Positions 36,133-46,958 of a stretch of 64,000 bases of DNA are shown here, in pieces (position 1 is the first letter of the stretch; every line of letters begins with the position of its first letter). Made by a program: the position numbers and the translations under genes. The stretch is taken from positions 41,384,485 through 41,448,484 of the forward strand of contig CM056725.1 of assembly GCA_029844215.1 (NCBI GenBank), written 5' to 3'. The notes beneath the pieces are model-generated. The model did no database searches. It was given only the letters and a program-made list of their open reading frames with translations, and was not told the DNA's origin. This DNA comes from Przewalskia tangutica (lineage: Eukaryota > Streptophyta > Magnoliopsida > Solanales > Solanaceae).

Positions 36133-37374
36133 CTAATCATAGGCCTGCCCTGCAGGGCGCATAACTGTAGAAGGCGATGAACCAGCCACTGATCCTGAAG
36201 GCTGAGTCGTAACATCCGTGCTACCCTTGGTCGGACAGTTCTTCGCAAAATGGCCCCGCTGGCCGCAAAAATAACAAGCTCCCTTGGCACCACGACACTC
36301 CCCGAAATGCGGTCTACCACATCGACCACACCGAGGTAGGGGTGACTGCATCTGGCCAACACCCCTACTCCCCTGGAAACCTGAACCCCTGGAGCTCTGA
36401 CCTGCTCCTGAATACTCTGGATGCCCTGAAGGTTGTGGAGGACCACTCTGCACTGGCGGAGGTACAAAACTAGACTGCTGCTGAGGCGGTCCGCCTCGAA
36501 AGTCACCAAAGGATCCTGCATTACGGCCCTCTTCTGCGATCTCGATCGTTCTGCGATTTCTCGCTCGCCGCATCAGTGCATAAGCCTGCATGCGGGCAAT
36601 GTCCATGCCCGGCTGAAGGGCTACACCCGAACAACTCTCTGCTAGGTAATCATCAAGCCCTGTAATATATCGGTGCACTCGATCCTCCATACTAGCTACT
36701 AATGCGGGAACATACCGGGCCAATGAGTCAAACTCCAAATTGTACTCCCGAATGCGCCGCTTACGCCTCAACATCAAAAATCGCCGGCGAGCCCTCCTCA
36801 TCTGTGGAGGCAAGAAATGTGCCGAGAAGGCCCGAAAACTTCGTCCCAAGCGGTGGAAGTGCATTCTCTCCGGGACGGCTCGCGAATCAAACGATCATTG
36901 CGGTATCACGCGGCCGATGCGAACCTAGGACCAGCGACTCGGTCTCGAAGCCTTGATCACTCTCATGATCGCTGCAGCTGTCGGATGAACTCACGTGGAT
37001 CATCCTCGGGCCTCGACGTAGAACTCGCGGGCTCATCTCAGGAAGTCCTGTAGCCTCAAACTATCCGATCTAGGGTGAACCACTGGTGCTACTGGAACTG
37101 CTGCGTCCAGCCTATCCTCATATCTGGCCACGACCCTGGCCAGTAACTGGGCCATCTCCTTGTAACCCATCTCTTTTCCCGGACCGTGGGATGGAGGCTC
37201 AGTCTTGTAGTCTCGGCAGCCATCGCTGCGACTCTAAGCTTCTTTGGTCTTTGGCGTCGCGAAACTTCGCCGTCGAATCTTGTCTCAGTCTTGGCGGGCT
37301 GCGCCTCGTACTCTCTGTATCTCACTAGCGGCTCCTCGGTGCCTTGCCCCTGGGCGGGTCGCCTGCGGAGGCAT
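36133..37374 (-). pseudogene. gag: E8 gag, longest gag reading in the window
   Basis: Gag makes the cytoplasmic particle in which element RNA is packaged and copied. The likely start is the minus-strand ATG at 37374 (MPPQATRPGAR); the stop is TAG at 36135-36133. The first 500 bp changes frame at least twice. From 36864 one open frame of 243 codons holds the conserved capsid core (FLPPQMRRAR, REYNLEFDSLARYVP), then RVHRYITGLDDYL, a Gln/Pro/Ser-rich linker, and two knuckles: CGRCGRPHFGEC with shortened spacing and CYFCGQRGHFAKNC, a canonical CX2CX4HX4C. The capsid core style fits Tekay/Del-type chromoviruses. The early frameshifts may be sequence errors, so the gene might be intact. Confidence 0.82.
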
Positions 37375-37557
37375 AAGCGGTAAAAACGAAATCGTCGAGA
37401 GGGTCCAACTTATCACACGACTCTGAGGCGATCTTAGAATGAGAAGAAATGAAACCAATCCTAAATGTCCTGCGACCTCACGATTATAGATGTGGTGCAC
37501 AACATCGATAATCAAGACTCTACTAGACACGATCGTAGACACTTCAGAGGATTAAGC

Positions 37558-37568
37558 GCTCGATACCA
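37558..37568 (-). other. E8 primer-binding site
   Basis: Minus-strand TGGTATCGAGC lies four bases inside the LTR, with one A missing relative to the initiator tRNA-Met complement. Confidence 0.82.
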
Positions 37569-37572
37569 CTTT

Positions 37573-40500
37573 TGTCACGACCGAACCGGGCAGTGGTAGT
37601 GCCTACCGGGCACCCTAGTGATACAACATCGAGAAAATCGCGGAAATAAAACATGAACATGAAATAAGAGATATTATAAGTAAAGCAGCCAATCAAAGCA
37701 GTTGCCTTACTGCGTAAATATATACAAACCTGAGCAGTTTAATCCTTTTTACAACCACCGCAAGCGATTACTACGGACCTCTTAGATTTACAACAACTAT
37801 GACGGGACGGGGCCGCCATACCACTGAATGTACAAGAACCTCTGACTCGGGGAACACATACCAAAAGATAAGCCTCAGAAGGAAGCAGACTTCCCAATAC
37901 GCTGAAAGGTGATCCTAGCGAGGATCGACGACGATGTACTTCTACTGCGGCGTGACGCAACCCCGAAGGAGGTCGATCTGGTACGAGTATGTGGCGAAAA
38001 TCACGTAGTTAAATCATAACGATCTATAAATCGGGAGACATGTATGATGACCAAAATACGATATGCAACATAAGCGATCAAGTCGGGACTCACGCCTCAA
38101 AGTCATCACTAAAATATAACTATGGGTCTCGCCCGCAACACCAATCATGTTCGCGTCATGGCCGCGTGCCCGAAGTGCATCGGTGTAAACATGTCCGTGA
38201 TGCAATAATGACAATCTTTGCATGGCCACATGCCGAGTCTGCATCGGTGTAGACACGTCCATGTAACATCAACAACAATATCTTGGGTGATCAACCTGCT
38301 GCGTAGCCATATGTCCCGGAATTGCATCGGTGTAGACATGTCCATGTATAACATCAATCAATCAAGACAACAATCAAAATGGAAACATACGTGGAATTCT
38401 TCGTCACGCCGACGTCCAAGTAAGTTCTCAATAAGTCAACCGCCCTCCATCGAGAGCGGTAACACGTAAATACAACACTTGCACAACAAAGGCTATCATC
38501 ACAAGCATAGGCGGGTTTCACCACAACAAGCATAATGAGTCATACACAACTCAAAGTACTTTCATTTTATGCCAAAGTCAGGTTTTAACCCTAAAGTACT
38601 ACGTGCGTTAAATTCCTTTTAAAGAGATTCATTCCTTTTATAAAAGTCACCCGATACCCGTATATATAAAAAAATAGAGTGACTCACATTTTTAGGTAAA
38701 CCAAAACACTTTCCTTCTTAACAACATTCTTTTCCCTAAAGTTCGGTTTGCCTAATTTCACTTACTCAAGTCTCTTTATTTTAGAAAAGTTTCATAGTTC
38801 ATAGTCTTAATCATTTAAGAATATAATTCTCTTTTAAACAATGCGAGAAAACATATGCCTTATATGAGTGTATGTTATTCCTGTTCATAATCAATCTTAT
38901 TAAGCAGCCATGATCTAGAAAATGTAATATCATTTTTGTCTCATCTTAGCTTCTATGCAGATGGAGGTTTCTACTGGTTTTAATATAATACTTTATTTAT
39001 TTAATACATTTTCCTTTATTAATTTGCGATGGTTTGTCGATACACATTCTGATTTCCGAATCAGTAAAACATTATTCCTTTTAAAAACTAAGTACTCATT
39101 ACTCACGAATGAGGTTTCACACAAAACTCATATTAACTCATTCAAGTCAAGTCTCTTATCTTTTAAGATCAATAAACCATTCATTTTTCCTCCCTTAAGA
39201 CGTTATACCTAACTTTCCATAAAGCTAGTATAACTCTTATGTTTCCAAAACCAAGTATTACTCTTCTTTCAAAAAAAAGGATTCTTAATCTTTTGAAATA
39301 CTTCAAGTTCTTTATGGTCACACATTAAGTCAGTTATAAGTCAAATCAGTTACCCTTTAAAAACCACAAGGCATTTCTTAACCTACATAAAGCTGTTATA
39401 ACCAACTTCCCATAAAGCCGTTATAACCCTTTATGTTTTAAATCAATCAAATACATTTAACACATGTACGTCTACCGTACTACATAGTTATACACATATC
39501 ATCTTTGGAAAAGATAGGAAGAGGTTCACATACCTCGCGACGATTATCGACTAATAGCAAAATGCTCCAAGTACCTCAAACAGTCGGCTACTCCTTAAGC
39601 CACGTAGATTGCACCACACGTAGTACTTCAACCTATAAGGCCACAAGCGCTTATTAACATCTAGATCTCATCGTTCCATATTCTCTGAGAAAATTCGCAA
39701 AGACCTCCCCGCATGACAGCGTAAATCTCCTCCTTATCGGTAGGCTGCTACCAAGCCAACCAGGGGTTAACATCTAACCGGGCGTGTACAATTCTACTAC
39801 ACATTAATGCTACACAAGTCTCTTTGTAATACAACCTATGTAATTACGCTTTAGTTCGATTCTTCTCTTTATTATCCTTACATGTGATTCTTGTTCAATT
39901 CTTATTCGGGCTTAAGTCAAAAGACATTGCTGCGAACTACGTTCGTTCTATTCAATATTCATTCTATATATAGTATACTTCAACTATATATTCTAACAAT
40001 CATGTAATTTCCAATTACAATAGGGAACAAGATATTTACCTCGATAAGCCCAAAATTATCCGAGTTAAATGTCGCTCCGAACAAGGTTTAGCTCTCTACT
40101 CGTGCGCTCCAAAACGCTCCAAGAAACCCTTAGAAGTGTCTACACAACTTCTACTTAACTTCAACTACGGGTGAATATTTTTCCTTAGGGTTTCGTTTAG
40201 TGGCCAAAGGAGGTATAATCGTACTTTAGGGTTTTTCGTATAAAGGGTACTTTGGAAAGTACTATAAGGTATATGGGCTAGAGTATTTTGGGCATTATAA
40301 CAATACTAGGAGAGTATTTCTATACCACAAAGAGGGGTATTTATACGAGACAACTAGGCTAGGGGTACCCACCACCAAGCCTCACTCAGGGGGTTTCGCC
40401 TCGGCTGGGCTCTCAGGGGAGGGCTTTGGACGATTTTAAGACAAGAGGAGTATTTGAGACTTAGAAAGATTGCTCACTTTAGGATGAAATAACTCTTCAA

Positions 40501-40911
40501 CAAGGGGGGTATTTATAGGTCAAGAAAGGACCAACCAATGGCCAAGATTCTTCCAAGTGTAAGGCAAGTGTAGGGCTAGATTTAAGCCAAGTGCACCTTA
40601 TCCATCTACCACAACCACTTGCACAAAATATCCTACCAACTAAAGTGCTCCATTTCGTCCAAATGCCGTCCAACCTTCATCCAATGTGAGGGTGACACAT
40701 GTCACCCTCGTTGATCCAAAATATTTCGTCTCTCGGAAAAATCGCAAAATTTTTAAATGACATAGCCGAATTTTCCTACGAAAGCTGGAAACGTTTAGTC
40801 GAAACGACTTTAATCGGGTGTTGTGTACAAATTTGAAACTTGCCTAACTTAAGGCTCAAATTATTATACGTACGCCATCACGTACATACTCTGGAAATAC
40901 GGGGTATAACA
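37573..40911 (-). repeat. E8 5' LTR (right copy)
   Basis: This 3339-bp LTR pairs with 31880-35218. The conserved block at about 38903-39035 keeps CAGCCATGATC, TATGCAGATGG and TTCTACTGG where the left copy has CG-type variants. TATA boxes are at 40510-40517 and 40338-40345 on the minus strand. Confidence 0.93.
38140..38460 (-). repeat. tandem repeat in E8 right LTR
   Basis: It is the counterpart of 32450-32770, with the same GCATCGGTGTAGACACGTCC cores. Confidence 0.7.
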
Positions 40912-41723
40912 GAGTACACATGAACACCAGGTCCCACCTGTGTCATAAAACCGTACGGGGCAAGTACGAAGGCTAACTACCAGATACCAAAGCCGCATCA
41001 TCAATGGCCGGGCAAGTCTGAAGTCAACTACGGATACCAAAGCCGTACTAACAATACTATACAACCAAACCACGGCGATCACGGGCAAGTCGAAAGCCAA
41101 CTACCGGATACCAAAGCCGTGTCACATAGGTGGCCGGGGCAATCGAGGGCTAACTACTAGATACCGCGTCAGTATCACGGAATTCGCCACTAAACCGAAG
41201 CAGGCAAGTACGAAGGCTAACTACCGGATACCAAAGCCGAATCAGCCACGACTTGGGCAAGCGAGCCAACTACGGATACCAAAGCGAATCGGTATAACCT
41301 CATGGAGAGCTAGTCCATGGAATAACACTTTCAATGAAGCGTGCGTGGAATCCTCCGCTGTGCGTCAAGTAAGATCATAACAAATCAGCCGGCCCTCCAT
41401 TGAGAGACGCGGTGGTATAGAAATACAATACTAGCACGACAAGGCTATCACACGCAAACATAGGCAAGTTACACACAACTCAAGGTACTTTCATTTTATG
41501 CCAAAGTCCAGGTTTTAACCCCAAAGTACTACGTACATTAAATTCTTTTTTCTAAAAAAGGTCCATTTCTTTTACCAAGGTCACCCGATACCCGTATTAT
41601 AAAAATAGAGTGACTAACATTTTTAAGTAAACCAAAACAACTTCCATACTTTCCTTTTTAAACCAAATTAAGACAATACCATGCCTTCTTTTTAGACCAA
41701 AACACTTCTCCTTTTAAAGTCAA
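40912..41723 (-). repeat. E7: gypsy LTR, second fragment
   Basis: After the GAGTA duplication the sequence continues the E7 LTR (CACATGAACACCAGGTCCCA, as in the E4 LTR) until E9 is inserted at 41724. The remainder lies beyond the window. Confidence 0.85.
40940..41300 (-). repeat. roughly 60-bp tandem repeat in E7
   Basis: About six units share GGCTAACTACCGGATACCAA and AGCCG, with a GGGCAAGT link. Spacing varies from 48 to 66 bp because of indels at CCG and CAG positions. Confidence 0.78.
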
Positions 41724-42342
41724 TGTCACGACCCGACCCCGGGCCGCGACTGGTGCCCTATCTGGGCACCCCGTTCAGGTATACATCAGAGAATAGCAGC
41801 GGAACATACACAACATAAACACATGTGTAAATAATATACAACACAGGCTAGCCGATAAGGCCGCCTTCCATAATATAAACAAAGTCAAAAGTACAACTTT
41901 ACAACTCAGTTCTTATAGCCCAACCACATATGTGAATACGCACCTTCAGGAATAACAACTGTGGCGGGACAGGGCCCCGCCATACCCTGAATGTACATAA
42001 TCTACAACATCAGGGACAAGACTGTACCAAAAGAAAGACAAGCCTCCGGAGAATGGAGCTTCCGACGTCCGATAAGTGATCCTAAAAATGTGGATGCGCG
42101 CCTTACCGCTTTCTCGCGGCGTACGCAACCCCGAGGAAGGGTCGATTACAATATGTACTAAGTATGTAAAAGCGGAAAATCAGTAATTACAACATAAGTT
42201 TAATAGAAAGCGGGAGACATGTATGATAACAAAATTACGATTGCGATTGCCTTACTAACAATGAGAGTACATCAAGAGAATACGTATAACATCACAATAG
42301 CAGTCTCCCGATCATACCATGGGTAGCGAACCCATAAAAACA

Positions 42343-42560
42343 GGTGGTATAACGTCTTGGGATGTCTACTCTCATTTATACTCTTACCACAGGCGGTGGT
42401 ATAACGTCTTGGGGGTTTGCCCCTCATTTATACTCTTATCCTGTAGAAGATAGTAACGCAGGTGGTATAACGTCTTGGGGGCTTCCCCCTCATTTATACT
42501 CTTATCCTGAAGAAGGTGGTATAGCGTCTTGGGGGTTTGCCCCTCACTGATACTCTTACC
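42343..42560 (-). repeat. tandem repeat, 4 units, in E9 left LTR
   Basis: Units share GGTGGTATAACGTCTTGGGG and CCCTCATTTATACTCTTA, spaced 52-66 bp. The counterpart at 61706-61905 has lost bases at GGTGG and CTTGG sites in every unit. Confidence 0.85.
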
Positions 42561-43450
42561 CTATCTCAAAACCGGCCGTCATACAATAATTAAGCAAGTT
42601 AGCAATCCCCCTAACTTCTTATTAGTCTTATTCATCTACATTCTCATTTTAGTTTACTTAAGGCACTTTCATGTCTTTTATAAGAATCCGGGAATTTAAC
42701 CCAAAGTACTACGTACTTCTATTCTTTTAAAACAAATGACTCTTTTTAGTAGAAAGCTTCCAAGACACTATTAACCATAGTATCAAGTCCAAAGTACATT
42801 TCAAGGCAAGTCACAATACCTTTAGAATTAAAGTAGGTTTCTAAATCAAATGACTCCTTTCTTATTAAACCTTGGGCAATTGATACCTTAAAATCAATTT
42901 GCCTTTTGTTAACACAAGCCATTTACCTTTGCATAAAGTCAATATAACCAACTCCCATAAAGTCGTTATATTCACTTTATACCTTAGTCAAGTACATTCT
43001 TCTCCTATCCAAGGGACTTATACGATTAAAACGACACAAGTATCACATACTTTAAATCTCTTCAAGTCCCTTAACTTTACTAAGACTTAAGACATCCTTA
43101 ATATTTCAAAGAAGTGAGTTAACTTCCTAACTCACCCGACTTGGCATTTTATAAGGCTAGTAAAGAATGTCAAAGGCTTGTACGTCCACCGTACTACATA
43201 CGCTAACTAGTCATGCTCAAAAGATAGGAAAAAGTTCTACATACCTTGTCGGGTCAAACCACTTTGCCAAGTACGAAGTCCCGCCCGTACTATGTCAACC
43301 TATAATATTCACAATACGTCTATTAAAGCCTTACTTCAAACGTAGAATATTATAAGTATTAAGTCTCCGTTTTCTACGGAAAATCGGACAGCACCTCCTT
43401 TGTTTTTACTCACTTTGCCACCTTTTTCAAGGCCGAAATACAATAACCAA

Positions 43451-43624
43451 ACAGCCCCAATTGGCTCACAATTATATAGAAGGTAGTCCAATACAATTAA
43501 ATAACTACACAGCCCCAATTGGCTCACAATTTTATGGAAAGTAGTCCAATACAAAGGAATAACTACACAGCCCCAATTGGCTCACAATTATATAGAAAGT
43601 AGTCCAATACAATTAAATAACTAA
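43451..43624 (-). repeat. 58-bp tandem repeat, 3 units, in E9 left LTR
   Basis: ACAGCCCCAATTGGCTCACA recurs at 43451, 43509 and 43567, an exact 58-bp period. The same array is at about 62799-62972. Confidence 0.9.
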
Positions 43625-43994
43625 ACAATACAAACTACATTCCAAATTCGGCCACCTTGATTCAACAAATCCAATTCTTATCCAATTTCCATTTCAATCC
43701 AATTTAGTAGCATAACATGATATCAAGTCGCATTTGAGTATCATAACCATAATCTTTAAGTAAGTAACATGCGACGATTTCTAAAAACGACCAATTAGTA
43801 ATCCAATTTCCAAGCGGCTTGTATAACATTTCGGATTTAACTACAAGAAATCCATAATACTAATAACTTCAACCTATCAACATCATGCTAGCAACAAGTA
43901 GAGCTAACGACAACAATATAAATATGTAATCTTGTAACACCTTTAAAAGACAAGATTTTACCTTAACGATTCTTAATCCAACTCCAATCCGAAG

Positions 43995-44850
43995 TGTTAT
44001 ACCCCGTATTTCCAGAGTATGTACGTGAGCGTGTACGTATTATAATTTGAGCCTTAAAGTTGGCTAGTTTCGAAATTTGTACACAACACACGATTAGAGT
44101 CGTTTTTTATGAAAGCGTTTCCACGACTTTCGTAGGGAAAATTCCGGCTATGGCATTTTTAATTTTACGGATTTTTCCGAGAGGCGAAACATTTTGTACC
44201 AACGAGAGGCGACACTTGTCACCCTCTAATTGGAAGGAGTGACGGCAAAGCTAGCCTTTTCACGTTTTGGTGTTGAATTTTTGGTCAAGGGTTAGGTAGG
44301 ATATTTTGTGTAGATGGATAAGGTAGCACATGGCTAAATCTTGGCCTTACACTTGCTATGCACTTGTCTTCATCTTGGCCATTGGTTGGCCTTCACTTGA
44401 CCTATAAATACCCCTCTAAGTTGAAGACTTTCTTCATCCAAAACTTGAGCAATCTATCTAAGTCTCAAATACTCCCTCCCTCTTGTCTTGCTATCGTCCA
44501 AAGTCCCCCGCCCCCCCATTGAGCAAGGCCCTTGGCAGAGAGCCTCCCCGTCCCCCTTGGTGGTGCCACTGGCCAGGGTACACCCCCCCTAGCCTAGTTG
44601 TCTCGTATAAATACCCCCTTTTTGTGGTATAGAAATACTCTCCTAGTATTGTTATAATGCCCAAATACCTTATAGTATTCCCAAGGTTACACTTTTTCAA
44701 AAGCCCAGAAAATACTATTATACTTCCCTCAGTCACAAAAACGAAACCCTAAGTAAATCTTCACCCGTACTTGAAGTGTTAAGTAGAAGTTGGTTAGAAC
44801 TTCTAAGGGTTGTTTGGAGCGGGTTGGAGCGCACGGAGTAGGAGCAGACA
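43995..44850 (+). repeat. E10 LTR A, truncated
   Basis: It starts TGTTATACCCCGTATTTCCA and follows LTRs B and C to GGAGTAGGAGC. There it jumps into gag at about 44841-44851, losing about 2.5 kb of LTR and the primer-binding site. TATA boxes at 44403-44410 and 44606-44613 are kept. Confidence 0.9.
44403..44410 (+). promoter_or_regulatory. TATA box, E10 LTR A
   Basis: TATAAATA in GACCTATAAATACCCC is followed 203 bp later by a second TATAAATA in TCTCGTATAAATACCCC. Confidence 0.6.
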
Positions 44851-45757
44851 GTTTGAGGCTACGTGACTTTCTGAGTTGTAGCCCTCCAGTGTTCTATGGA
44901 TCGAGAGCTGAGGACGACCCTCAGGAGTTTATCAAGCGACTCTGCGGATCATGAGTGATCGAGCCTCGAGGCGAGTCGGTGGTATTGGTTCGCATCACCG
45001 CGTGATCTTGCAGCTTATCGTTTGATTCGTGAGCTGTCCCGGGAAGAGCATGCACTTCCAGCATTGGGACGAGTTCTCGAGGCATTTCTTGCACATTTCT
45101 TGCCTCGCGAGATGAGGAGGGCTCGGGTAAACAGATTTTTGACATTAAGGCGGGGCGGGCGGACGGTTAGAGAGTACAATGTGGAGTTCGACTCATTAGC
45201 TCGGTATGTGCGTGTGGTAGCGATATGGAGGACGAGTACACCGCTACGCCAGGCTGGATGATTACTTGGCGAGGCTTGCGGGTGTAGCTCTTGGTAGGCA
45301 TGGACATTGCCGCGTAAGCTCATGCACTAGGATGTGAGGCACGGAGAGGTCGACGGAATGACCGAGATCGCGAGAAGAGGGCGAACAGCAGGTCCTTTGG
45401 TAACTTTCGCGGACCGCCTACCAAGAATCTAGTTATGTACCTCCACCGATGCAGTGGTCCTCCGCGATCTTGGTCGTTCGGTATTCGGAGCTGGTCGAGC
45501 TCGTGGCTTCTGGTTCACAGGTTTACGTGAGTGCTAGCCAGCAGGATTCATGTCCCCCTCAGTGTGCACGATGTGGCAAACATCATCCCGGGGAATGTCG
45601 TCTTTTTACCGGTGCTTGTTTCACCTGCGGCCGTCAGGGCCATGTGACGAGAGACTGTGCTTATAGGAGAGGTACCGGCAGCATGACGCAGCCTACCGGA
45701 TCGATGGCGGTGTTCATCGCCTTCTACAGTTATGCGCCCTGCAGGGCAGACTTATGA
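44851..45757 (+). pseudogene. gag: E10 gag copy 1, 5' truncated
   Basis: The deletion removes the gag start. What remains shows FEALWEE-type residues out of frame, then an open stretch from 45022 with FLAHFLPREMRRAR and REYNVEFDSLARYV of the capsid core, and from 45449 a second open stretch with CARCGKHHPGEC and the canonical knuckle CFTCGRQGHVTRDC, ending in TGA at 45757. The join between the two stretches is out of frame. The gene is non-functional as read. Confidence 0.8.
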
Positions 45758-46124
45758 TTAGAGTGGAGCGGTAGCTTCAGGTATATCCTTAACCCTCTAG
45801 AGGCTTGTATGTTTTGATGTTATGTTAATGTGTTAAGTGTTATGTTCGAATAGCTTTGTGCTAAAATGTGATTTAGGAACCTGGTTGGGGAAAAAGGGTA
45901 AGCCTGGGGGTGAGAAAATGATGAACCTTAGAATATTACAGTTGAGACCTTAGATGTAAGGCCGTCTTGAGTACAAGATTTTTGCAGTGATCCAGTCGAG
46001 TGCATTTTATGCCTGGAATGTATTGTGTGATAAGTCCCTGGGTTGGGTAAATGAAAGTGGTATATTTCATGATGTGATTTAGCAAGATTGTTCCGTGTCG
46101 AGGAGCAAGAGTTGGCGCGACAAT

Positions 46125-46283
46125 GGTCGGGTTGGGGCCGTGTTGCGGGCCAACCCGCGGCTGTTCGGTGGGGTCACTCTGGGTGGTCGCCAGTGGTAGG
46201 GTCACGAGGGTGTTGGGCCCAAGTTTAGTTGACCATCGTATGAGTTCGTGGGTGTGTCCGACCAGAAGCAGATCGTGAAGGCC
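46125..46283 (+). other. conserved GC-rich block of non-autonomous elements, E10 copy 1
   Basis: It contains TGGTCGGGTTGGGGCC, GCGGGCCAACCCGC, AGGGTCACGAGGGTG, GGGCCCAAGTTTAGTTGACC and a GTCCGACCAGAAGCAGATCG tail. The inverted arms GCGGG and CCCGC face each other across four bases. Confidence 0.8.
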
Positions 46284-46516
46284 GGGAATGTCCTTAAGGA
46301 AGATTGAGGCTAGTAAGATAACCAAGTTGGAGGTGGTGACTCCAAGGTTTTGAAAATCAAGCGATGGCAAGTGTAATGCGATATGAGAAGAGTTCAAGTG
46401 TTCGGAAGGGCACGACGAGTAAAGCGAGGAGAGTACGTGTGTTACTTTGTTGCCATGTGGCATTGGAAATTTGTTTAAAGTTAAGAGGAACTTTATCGTT
46501 ATCCGTCTTGAGAAGG

Positions 46517-46549
46517 AACATTCGGGACGAATGTTTCTAAGGAGGAGAA
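46517..46549 (+). other. E10 hairpin and polypurine tract before LTR B
   Basis: AACATTCG and CGAATGTT (46517-46535) pair around GGA; AAGGAGGAGAA abuts LTR B. Confidence 0.87.
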
Positions 46550-46950
46550 TGTTATACCGTATTTCCAGTAAGTATGTACGTGGCGCCAGACGTATTATAA
46601 TTTGAGCCTTAAAGTTGGCTAGTTTCAAATTTGTACACAACACCCGATTAGAGTTTTTCGACGAACGTTTCCTGACTTTCGTAGGAAAATTCCGCTATGG
46701 CATTTTTAATTTTTACGGATTTTTCCGAGACGAAACATTTTGGACCAACGAGAGGCGACACTTGTCACCCTCTAATTGGAAGGAGTGGACGGAAAAGCTA
46801 GCCTTTTCACGCTTTTGGTGTTGAATTTTTGGTCAAGGGTTAGGTAGGATATTTTGTGTAGATGGATAAGGTAGCACATGGCTAAATCTTGGCCTTACAC
46901 TTGCTATGCACTTGTCTTCATCTTGGCCATTGGTTGGCCTTCACTTGACC

Positions 46951-46958
46951 TATAAATA
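46951..46958 (+). promoter_or_regulatory. TATA box, E10 LTR B
   Basis: TATAAATA, with a second at 47153-47160, 202 bp downstream. Confidence 0.6.

Larger units (their letters stand above)
31880..40911 (-). mobile_element. E8: non-autonomous gypsy element with gag (TR-GAG-like)
   Basis: This complete element lies in the E7 LTR with a GAGTA duplication at 31875-31879 and 40912-40916. Both LTRs are 3339 bp. The 2354-bp interior reads, on the minus strand, primer-binding site, leader, gag (37374-36133), noncoding region with the conserved GC-rich block, hairpin and polypurine tract. No pol motif is present. Elements with LTRs, gag and nothing else are known in plants as TR-GAG. E8 has the longest uninterrupted gag piece in the window. 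Confidence 0.94.
41724..43994 (-). repeat. E9 3' LTR, first part
   Basis: It runs from TGTCACGACCCGACCCCGGG to the E10 insertion. Together with 55505-56171 it makes 2938 bp and aligns with 61105-64000. Confidence 0.92.

Noticed and set aside
36433..36956. Plus-strand open frames opposite E8 gag
   Set aside because: They are antisense shadows of gag and show no independent motif.
31880..40911. Both E8 LTRs being exactly 3339 bp as a sign of identity
   Set aside because: The LTRs differ by many compensating small indels, so the equal length is coincidental.
44700..44760. Telomere-like CCCTAA units
   Set aside because: Only single copies within AAACCCTAAG contexts occur; there is no tandem telomeric array.
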